Positions 1 to 5,369 of a stretch of 7,969 nucleotides of DNA are shown piece after piece (the stretch's first letter is position 1; the number at the start of each line of letters is the position of its first letter). The notes under the pieces are model-generated. The model worked only from the letters and a program-made list of their open reading frames with translations, searched no databases and was not told the origin of the DNA. Origin of the DNA: Magnetospirillum sp. (GTDB lineage Bacteria > Pseudomonadota > Alphaproteobacteria > Rhodospirillales > Magnetospirillaceae); NCBI GenBank assembly GCA_016183945.1, contig JACPDP010000048.1, forward strand, positions 1-7,969. Direction: 5' to 3'. The translations under genes and the position numbers were made by a program.

Positions 1-1185
1 CGCCTGCTCGAAGCCGCGCGGATCGGCGGCGGCGAGGATGTCGGTGGCCTCGGCCAAGGCCGGCCAGCCCTGCGGCCCCAGCCCGGCAGGCGCCGGTGCG
101 GCGGCGGGGGTGGCGGGAGGCACCGGCGGCCCCACCACCTCGAAGGCGACGCCGGCGCCGGGCGCCAGCGGCGCGGCGGTGGGCAGCGACAGCAGCCCGG
201 CGGGCGTCTGCACGATGGCGTTGCCGCCGGCGGGATGGGCGATCACGTGTCCGGACAGCCGCACCGGGGCCGCCTCGGCGGGCGAGCCGGGTGAGGCCAG
301 GGCCGGGCCGGGGGCCTCGGCCGGCAGCGGTTCCACCCCCGGGAGCCCGGCGGCGACCGGTGAGCTCCTGACCGGCACCCCAAGGAGCCCCGTCGTCGTT
401 GCGGCGGGCGTGGCCGCACCGGGTGGCGGCGGCTGGACTGCCGCCGCCGCGTCGGCGGTGCCCGGCAGCGGCTCGCCCGGAGCGGTGACGGCGGCAATGC
501 GCAGGGTCAGGGTGGTGCCCGGCGCCAGATCGGCGAATCCGGGGAGAGACGGCGGCCCGGCCGGGCTCGACTCGCTGCGGGTCGTCCCGGCAACGCCGGA
601 GGCCGGCGCGGTGGCGGCGGTTGGGATGGGCGAACCGGCCGGGCGCAGCACGGTCGCCACCATGCCGCCCGCACCTTGGCCCGCCAGACCTTGCGGCCCC
701 GGCAGGACCGGTGCGCCGGGTGCCTCTCCGGCGGCGGCCGGCGCGGCGCCAAGGGGCGCCATGCCCACCGGGACAGCGGAGCCGGCCCCGGGCTGGCCTA
801 GCGCGGCCAGCAGCGCCGCAGCGGCGGCGGCGGGCGGCAGCAGGGGCGACAAGGGGCCGCCGGCCGGCACCACCGGGCGGCCGTTGATCGCCAGCAGCTT
901 GAAGGCGGCGTTGCCGTTGAGGGTGGTCAGCTGCAGCATCAGCTGCGAATCGGGCGGCAACTGCAGGTTGGGCGGCACCTTGAGGGTGAGCGCGCCGGCC
1001 TCGGTGACGATCCTGATGACGCCCCGGGCGGCGGCGGCCTCGACCACCGCGCCGAGCAGCGCCCCCGGCGCCAACGCGGCGATCTTGTCGGGCGCCGCGG
1101 CCGACACCACCGTCAGCGCCGCCAAGGCCGCCGTCTGGGTCGGGGCGGCGGCGGTGGCTGGTGCGGGCGGGATGGCGGTGGTCAT
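1..1185 (-). CDS. fliK: FliK-like flagellar hook-length control protein (3' end outside window)
   Basis: The frame is open from ATG at 1185 to the window edge (395 codons, no stop), so the C-terminus is missing. An AAGG (1195-1192) sits 6 nt before the ATG, and the gene starts 21 nt after the flhG stop. The protein is dominated by Ala, Pro, Gly, Leu and Val, with very few Lys and no Cys seen. Beta-rich islands sit in disordered Ala/Pro linkers. The first is near residues 54-100 (GVIRIVTEAGALTLKVPP...). The second is near 176-235 (VATVLRPAG, then LAPGTTLTLRIAAV). The third is near 309-350 (GHVIAHPAGGNAIVQTPAGL...). The last visible residues (PQGWPALAEATDI) begin a more helical part. FliK-type proteins measure hook length and switch export specificity through a C-terminal domain, which would lie beyond the edge. 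The assignment rests on composition, repeat architecture and position after flhF-flhG. Without the C-terminal domain it is an inference; another flagellar Pro/Ala-rich protein is possible. Confidence 0.6.
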   Translation of the reverse strand, partial: MTTAIPPAPATAAAPTQTAALAALTVVSAAAPDKIAALAPGALLGAVVEAAAARGVIRIVTEAGALTLKVPPNLQLPPDSQLMLQLTTLNGNAAFKLLAINGRPVVPAGGPLSPLLPPAAAAAALLAALGQPGAGSAVPVGMAPLGAAPAAAGEAPGAPVLPGPQGLAGQGAGGMVATVLRPAGSPIPTAATAPASGVAGTTRSESSPAGPPSLPGFADLAPGTTLTLRIAAVTAPGEPLPGTADAAAAVQPPPPGAATPAATTTGLLGVPVRSSPVAAGLPGVEPLPAEAPGPALASPGSPAEAAPVRLSGHVIAHPAGGNAIVQTPAGLLSLPTAAPLAPGAGVAFEVVGPPVPPATPAAAPAPAGLGPQGWPALAEATDILAAADPRGFEQA

Positions 1186-1206
1186 GCGGAGCCTTGCCGT
1201 CCGCTG

Positions 1207-2004
1207 CTACCGCCCCTTGACGAGGCGTTCGACGATGGCCTCGACGTCGGCGGCGGCTTCCGAATTGGGCGAGCGCATCAGGATCGGCGTCTGGTTGCGG
1301 ATGGCCTCGCGCACCTTGAGGTCGCGGCGGATCACGCCGGCCAGCGGCGGCGAAATCTTGAGGAAGCCCTCGCAGGCTTTCAACAGGGTGTTGTAGATGC
1401 GCTCGCCCTCGCGAGTCGAATTGGCCATGTTGACCACGATGCGCATGTCGCCGCCCGGCCGCTCCATGTGGGTGACCTTGATGAAGGCGTAGGCGTCGGT
1501 CAGCGAGGTGGGCTCGTCGGTGGTCACCACCAGGATGGTGCCGGCCGCCTGGCTGAACTGCCGCGTCGTCTTCTCGACGCCGGCCCCCAGGTCGACCACC
1601 ACCCGATCGTAGCCGCCGGCCAGCAGCAGCATGTCCTCGGACAGCATCTGCAACCGCGACAGCGGGATGTTGGCCAGGGTGCCCGAGCCGGACCGCCCGG
1701 CGATGATGTCGAACCCACCCTCGGGAAAGTTGGTCAGCGCCTGGTTCAGGGTCAGCCGCCCGGCCACCACGCTGCCCAGGTCGGTCTTGGGCATCAGGCC
1801 CAACTGGATGTCCACATTGGCCAGGCCCAGATCGCCGTCGAACAGCAGCACCCGCTGCGAGGCCCGCGCCAGGGCGTGGCTCAGCGTGATGGCGAACCAG
1901 GTCTTGCCGACCCCGCCCTTGCCCGAGGCGACCGCGATGACGTTGCGTCCCTTGGCCCGTTGCACGGGTTGCGGCGCGAGCGTGGGGGCTTCGGTCGTTG
2001 TCAT
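1207..2004 (-). CDS. flhG: FlhG (FleN/YlxH) MinD-like ATPase controlling flagellar number
   Basis: Encodes a 265-residue MinD/ParA-family ATPase. FlhG acts with the GTPase FlhF to limit the number of polar flagella and shuttles between membrane and cytoplasm depending on nucleotide. Visible motifs are the deviant Walker A KGGVGKT (about 29-35, with the N-terminal Lys typical of MinD-type dimers), DGDLGLANVD (56-65) and VVVDLGAGVE (135-144, Walker B/switch II). The end (ADVEAIVERLVKGR) could form the amphipathic membrane helix known in this family. I chose ATG at 2004 because it makes an ATGA overlap with the flhF stop and has GAGG about 10 nt upstream. A TTG at 2025 would add seven residues (MDRGTRI) and is less likely. 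The N-terminal tail before Walker A is Thr/Pro/Ala-rich and lacks the DQAxxLR FlhF-activating motif of gammaproteobacterial FlhG. Confidence 0.93.
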   Translation of the reverse strand: MTTTEAPTLAPQPVQRAKGRNVIAVASGKGGVGKTWFAITLSHALARASQRVLLFDGDLGLANVDIQLGLMPKTDLGSVVAGRLTLNQALTNFPEGGFDIIAGRSGSGTLANIPLSRLQMLSEDMLLLAGGYDRVVVDLGAGVEKTTRQFSQAAGTILVVTTDEPTSLTDAYAFIKVTHMERPGGDMRIVVNMANSTREGERIYNTLLKACEGFLKISPPLAGVIRRDLKVREAIRNQTPILMRSPNSEAAADVEAIVERLVKGR

Positions 2005-2996
2005 GATGCGGGTGCCTCGGTCCAAAAGGTTTCACGGGTGGTCGCGGCCGGTGGCTGCGGAATGATCAACCGGGCCAGGGAGACAGCGGAAATGGGCGAA
2101 ATTCCGGACGCCACATGCGGGCTGGCGGAAACATCGCACAGGGCGAGCTGGCCGGCGTCGGCCGCCGCCAGCATGCCGCCCAGCCGCCGGGTGGTGTCGA
2201 GCCGGGTGACGAACAGGCGGGTGGCGCCGACGGCGGCGAAGGCCTCGCCCATCTCGGCGGCCTCGGCGGCGTCGCCGCCGGCGGCCATCACCAGGATGGG
2301 CTCGACGTCGGCGGCGTCGATCATGGCCTGCAGGTATTCCATGTCGCTGGCCTTGAACGGGTTGAGGCCGGGCGAATCGATGATCGTCAGATCGAACAGC
2401 CCGGTGGCGCCCTCCACCGCCTTGCGCAGGGAGTCGGGGCCGCGCGCCCGCACCAGCTCGATCTCCAGGATGCGGGTGAAGGCGCTCAATTGCTCGACGG
2501 CGCCGGCCCGGATGTTGTCGCAGGTGATGACGCCGACATGGCGTTGCTTCAGCACCGAGCGTGCCGCCAGCTTGGCCGCGGCGACGCTCTTGCCCGAGCC
2601 CGGCGGCCCCACCAGCATCAGCGGCCGCACCGCCGAATGCTCCGGCAGGTGGGCGAAGGCGAAGCCGGCCTCCAGCGCCGCGGCGCAGGCCAGGCTGGCG
2701 TCGCCGATCTCCGAGGTGCGGGCGGCGTTGACCAGGCGCTCGGTCAGGCGTTGCGGCAGGCCGTGGGTGCCCAGCGCCTCCTTGATGGCCTCGGCCACCG
2801 AGGCGTTGCCGCCCTCGCCCAGCATCTCGGCGACGGCGAAGTCGGCGTCGGCCGGTTCGAGGGCGGCGGTGATGCGCACCCCCTTGGTGCCGGCGGCACG
2901 CTGGGTGGAGACGATGATGGCGTCGTCGCCCAGTTCGAGGCGGACCATCTCCATGGCCTCGGCCATGGTCGCCCCGGTGAAGGATTTCAGACGCAT
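2001..2996 (-). CDS. flhF: FlhF, SRP-type GTPase for polar flagellum placement
   Basis: 331-residue FlhF, a GTPase of the SRP54/FtsY class that marks the cell pole where the basal body is built. The opening MRLKSFTGATMAEAMEMVR is the typical FlhF N-terminal block, followed by LGDDAIIVSTQ. A short variable segment and a helical N domain follow (about 65-118). The G domain has G1 GPPGSGKS (130-137), the G2/insertion region CDNIRAGAVEQL (159-170), G3 DSPG (207-210) and G4 TRLD (264-267), then RRLGG. Family consensus forms are roughly TDTYRIGAxEQL, DTAG and TKxD, so several positions are substituted. It is shorter than many gammaproteobacterial FlhFs, mainly through a compact middle region. ATG at 2996 has only a weak purine stretch (GGGA) upstream. 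It overlaps flhG by ATGA, and lies 232 bp after flhA across a long inverted repeat, which may set its own expression level. Confidence 0.95.
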   Translation of the reverse strand: MRLKSFTGATMAEAMEMVRLELGDDAIIVSTQRAAGTKGVRITAALEPADADFAVAEMLGEGGNASVAEAIKEALGTHGLPQRLTERLVNAARTSEIGDASLACAAALEAGFAFAHLPEHSAVRPLMLVGPPGSGKSVAAAKLAARSVLKQRHVGVITCDNIRAGAVEQLSAFTRILEIELVRARGPDSLRKAVEGATGLFDLTIIDSPGLNPFKASDMEYLQAMIDAADVEPILVMAAGGDAAEAAEMGEAFAAVGATRLFVTRLDTTRRLGGMLAAADAGQLALCDVSASPHVASGISPISAVSLARLIIPQPPAATTRETFWTEAPAS

Positions 2997-3026
2997 GGAC
3001 GATTCCCGTCGAGGATGCGGCGCGCA

Positions 3027-3169
3027 CCCTCCCCTGGCGCAGCCGGGGGAGGGCGGGGTGGGGGCCCAACGAGGGCCAGCGAGGCGGGAGTGGTGCCGGC
3101 GGAAAAACTCCCGCCTCGCTGCGCTCGTTGGGCCCCCACCTCACCTCCCCCGGCTGCGCCAGGGGAGGG
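3027..3169. repeat. Long near-perfect inverted repeat (REP/MITE-like palindromic element)
   Basis: The left arm (3027-3091) and the reverse complement of the right arm (3107-3169) match almost throughout. The main differences are GGGCGGGG versus GGTGAGG and AGGGCCAG versus AGCGCAG. The central loop is about 15 nt (3092-3106). Each arm starts with the same palindromic unit, CTCCCCTGGC-GCA-GCCGGGGGAG (3029-3051, and inverted at 3145-3167), and then has GGGGGCCCAACGAG and GCGAGGCGGGAGT blocks. In the flhA-flhF transcript it would fold into one very stable hairpin or into two smaller ones. The form suggests a dispersed intergenic palindromic repeat or non-autonomous element inserted in the operon. 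There is no ORF for a transposase. It could slow RNases, cause partial termination, or block 5' readthrough into flhF; that role is inferred. Confidence 0.88.
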
Positions 3170-3206
3170 GCGGCGCCAACTGGCGTCAACGGCCTCGCAC
3201 GTCTGC

Positions 3207-3221
3207 GATGAAAAATTCATC
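3207..3221 (-). other. Small AT-rich hairpin just after flhA
   Basis: A perfect 6-bp stem, GATGAA and TTCATC, around a 3-nt loop lies 7 nt past the flhA stop. Its low GC stands out from its surroundings. There is no run of T after it in the direction of transcription, so it is not a standard intrinsic terminator. It could be an operator half-site pair, a remnant, or chance. Confidence 0.35.
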
Positions 3222-3228
3222 CGTGTCA

Positions 3229-5283
3229 TCAGATCTGCCCCAACGTCTTGATGCGGGCCTTCGGGTGGATTTCGGACTGGCTCATCACCACGGTCACCGG
3301 CCGGAAGCGCTCGACGATGGAGCGCACATAGGGCCGCGCCATGGGGCTGGTCAGCAGCACCGGCGTCTCGCCCTGCATGGCGAAGCGTTCGAAGGTCTGG
3401 CGGATGCGGTTGATGAAGTCCTGCAACTGCGACGGCGCCATGGAGATCTGCTTCTCCTCGCCCTGGCCCACCAGCGATTCGGCGAAGGCCTGCTCCCATT
3501 CCGGCGACAGGGTGATCAGCGGGATGAAGCCCTGCGGCCCGGTGTTGGCGTCGGAAATCTGCCGCGCCAGGCGGGCGCGGACATGCTCGGTGATCAGGGT
3601 GACGTTGCGGGTGTGGCCGCAGGCCTCGGCGACGCCCTCCAGGATGGTCGGCATGTCGCGCGTCGAGACCCGCTCGGCCAGCAGGTTCTGCAACACGCGC
3701 TGCAGGCCGCCGACGGTGATCTGGGTGGGGATCAGTTCGGCCACCAGCTTCTGGTGCTCCTTGTCGAGCTCGTCCAGCAGCTTCTGCGTCTCCGAGTGGG
3801 ACAGCAGCTCGGGCATGTTTTCCTTGATCAGCTCGGTCAGGTGGGTGGTGATGACGGTGGGCGGGTCGACCACGGTATAGCCGCGGAACAGCGCCTCCTC
3901 GCGGTTGGTCGGGTCGATCCACATGGCCGGCAGGCCGAAGGTGGGCTCCTTGGTCTTCTCGCCGGGCAAGGTGATGTCCTCGCCGCGCGGGTCCATGATC
4001 AGCAGCATGGCGGGCCTGAGGTCGCCGCGCCCCGACTCCACCTCCTTGATGAACACCACGTAGGTGTTGGCGGGCAGCTGCATGTTGTCCTGGATGCGCA
4101 CGCTGGGCATGATGAAGCCCATCTCGCCGGCGATGGCGCGGCGCAGCGACTTGATCTGGTCGGTCAGCTTCTGGCCGCGCGGGTTGTTGATCAGCTGCAG
4201 CAGGCCGTAGCCCAACTCCAAGCGGACATGGTCGATCCTCAGCGCGGTGGAGATCGGCTCCTCGGCCACCGGGGCGACCTGCTTGGCCTTCTCCTCGGCC
4301 TCGGCCAGGGTGCGTTCGGCCTCGGCGCGCTGGCTGCGGTCGAGCATGATGGCGGCGCTGCCCATGCCGAGCCCCAGGATGGCGAAGGGCGCGAAGGGCA
4401 TGCCGGGCACCACCGCCATCAGGGCCATCAGGCCCGCCGACATGCCCAGCGCGCGGGGATAGCCGGCCAACTGGCCGAACAGGGCGCGGTCCACCGCCCC
4501 CTGCACGCCGGCCTTGGTCACCAGCATGCCGGCCGCCACCGAGACGATCAGCGCCGGCACCTGGGTGACCAGGCCTTCACCCACCGTCAGCTTGGTGTAG
4601 TAGTCGGCGGCCACCGAGAAGCTCAGGCCGTTCTGCGCCATGCCGATGATCATGCCGCCGATCACGTTGATCAGGGTGATCAGCAGGCCGGCGACGGCGT
4701 CGCCGCGCACGAATTTGGAGGCGCCGTCCATGGCGCCGAAGAAGCTGGATTCCTGCTCCAGCTCGGCGCGCCGCTTGCGCGCGGTGGGCTCGTCGCACAG
4801 GCCGGCCGAGAGGTCGGCGTCGATGGCCATCTGCTTGCCCGGCATGGCATCCAGGGTGAAGCGCGCCGCCACCTCGGCGATACGCGTCGAGCCCTTGGTG
4901 ATGACCACGAAATTGACGATCACCAGGATGGCGAAGACGATGATGCCGATGACGAAGTTGCCGCTCATGATGAAGCTGGCGAAGGCGGCGATCACCTTGC
5001 CGGCCCCCTCGACGCCCTCGTGGCCGTGCGACAGGATCAGACGGGTCGACGACAGGTTGAGCGACAGCCGGATCAGGGTGGCCATCAGCAGGACCGTCGG
5101 GAACGAGCTGAACTGCAGCGGCTTCTCGATGAACACCGAGACCATCAGGATCAGCACGGCGAAGGTCAGCGACAACGCCAGGCCGACGTCCAGCAGCCAG
5201 GGCGGCAGCGGCAGGATCAACGCCGACAGGATCACCACCACACCGACCGCCAGCGCCACGTCGCCGCGCTGCAGCGAGACCAT
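3229..5283 (-). CDS. flhA: FlhA, flagellar type III export gate protein
   Basis: 684-residue FlhA of the FHIPEP family, the inner-membrane export gate that couples proton flow to secretion and docks chaperone-substrate complexes. About eight hydrophobic segments fall in residues 8-313, including 8-27, 32-51, 109-128, 198-219, 236-255, 278-296 and 298-313. The FHIPEP signature begins at RIAEVAARFTLDAMPGKQ (134-151). A charged linker (about 316-340, RSQRAEAERTLAEAEEK) leads to the cytoplasmic domain, which has the typical block MGFIMPSVRIQDNMQL and continues to the C-terminus. ATG 5283 starts right at the conserved LQRGDVALA block. It lacks any Shine-Dalgarno and omits the roughly 15-residue leader that homologues usually carry. 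A 16-codon frame with a good RBS ends on this ATG as TGATG. The true N-terminus may therefore be split by a one-base frameshift, or translation is coupled. Confidence 0.96.
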   Translation of the reverse strand: MVSLQRGDVALAVGVVVILSALILPLPPWLLDVGLALSLTFAVLILMVSVFIEKPLQFSSFPTVLLMATLIRLSLNLSSTRLILSHGHEGVEGAGKVIAAFASFIMSGNFVIGIIVFAILVIVNFVVITKGSTRIAEVAARFTLDAMPGKQMAIDADLSAGLCDEPTARKRRAELEQESSFFGAMDGASKFVRGDAVAGLLITLINVIGGMIIGMAQNGLSFSVAADYYTKLTVGEGLVTQVPALIVSVAAGMLVTKAGVQGAVDRALFGQLAGYPRALGMSAGLMALMAVVPGMPFAPFAILGLGMGSAAIMLDRSQRAEAERTLAEAEEKAKQVAPVAEEPISTALRIDHVRLELGYGLLQLINNPRGQKLTDQIKSLRRAIAGEMGFIMPSVRIQDNMQLPANTYVVFIKEVESGRGDLRPAMLLIMDPRGEDITLPGEKTKEPTFGLPAMWIDPTNREEALFRGYTVVDPPTVITTHLTELIKENMPELLSHSETQKLLDELDKEHQKLVAELIPTQITVGGLQRVLQNLLAERVSTRDMPTILEGVAEACGHTRNVTLITEHVRARLARQISDANTGPQGFIPLITLSPEWEQAFAESLVGQGEEKQISMAPSQLQDFINRIRQTFERFAMQGETPVLLTSPMARPYVRSIVERFRPVTVVMSQSEIHPKARIKTLGQI

Positions 5284-5333
5284 CAGCCGGTCACAATCAC
5301 GGTGGCGCCGCCGTCCTGTGGTGCGTCAGCCAT
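5283..5333 (-). CDS. 16-codon leader ORF, or displaced N-terminus of FlhA
   Basis: ATG at 5333 opens the peptide MADAPQDGGATVIVTG. It ends at a TGA that shares one base with the flhA ATG (TGATG). It has a better RBS (AAGAGG, 7 nt away) than flhA itself. Alphaproteobacterial FlhA proteins commonly begin with a short MADA-type leader before the RGDVALA block, so this looks like the real FlhA start in the wrong frame. One extra C after GGC would fuse it to flhA as ...TGLMVSLQRGD. Alternatives are a genuine leader peptide that couples translation, or a sequencing error. Confidence 0.5.
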   Translation of the reverse strand: MADAPQDGGATVIVTG

Positions 5334-5340
5334 GCCGGGG

Positions 5341-5346
5341 CCTCTT
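5341..5346 (-). promoter_or_regulatory. Ribosome binding site deciding the flhA-region start
   Basis: On the minus strand this reads AAGAGG, 7 nt before the ATG at 5333. It is the only good Shine-Dalgarno between flbD and flhA. This suggests ribosomes load at the 16-codon frame and not directly at the flhA ATG 50 nt further on. Confidence 0.6.
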
Positions 5347-5369
5347 GGCGGGGATCACGGGAATGGCCC

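Larger units (their letters stand above)
2997..3228. other. flhA-flhF intergenic spacer
   Basis: This 232-bp gap is the longest in the window; the other gaps are at most about 36 bp. It holds, in the direction of transcription, a small AT-rich hairpin just after the flhA stop, about 37 bp of unassigned sequence, the long inverted repeat, and about 30 bp leading into flhF. I found no sigma-54 (-24/-12), sigma-28 or convincing sigma-70 promoter in it. A lone TTGACG on the minus strand (3189-3184) has no matching -10. No plausible small gene was seen. Confidence 0.7.

Noticed and set aside
38..1396. A 452-codon plus-strand frame opposite the fliK-like gene
   Set aside because: It is an Ala/Gly/Pro-rich shadow. 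The minus strand has a gene with an RBS, a start 21 nt after flhG, and a structured beta pattern.
2005..2025. TTG start for flhG at 2025
   Set aside because: It would overlap flhF by 25 nt and add a non-conserved MDRGTRI. The ATG at 2004 gives the usual ATGA overlap.
3103..3107. T5 run (minus strand) inside the palindrome loop as an intrinsic terminator
   Set aside because: The T-run lies in the loop before the right half of the stem, and the GC-rich hairpin directly before it is weak. It is not placed like a real terminator, although partial attenuation cannot be excluded.
3184..3189. TTGACG as a -35 box for an flhF promoter
   Set aside because: No acceptable -10 follows at 16-18 nt. That position lies in the GC-only start of the palindrome.
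2997..3228. Minus-strand frames reading through the flhA-flhF spacer (e.g. ending near 2987 or 2032)
   Set aside because: They are out-of-frame shadows of flhA or flhF and are Arg/Pro/Gly-rich. They cross the palindrome and have no RBS or domain pattern.
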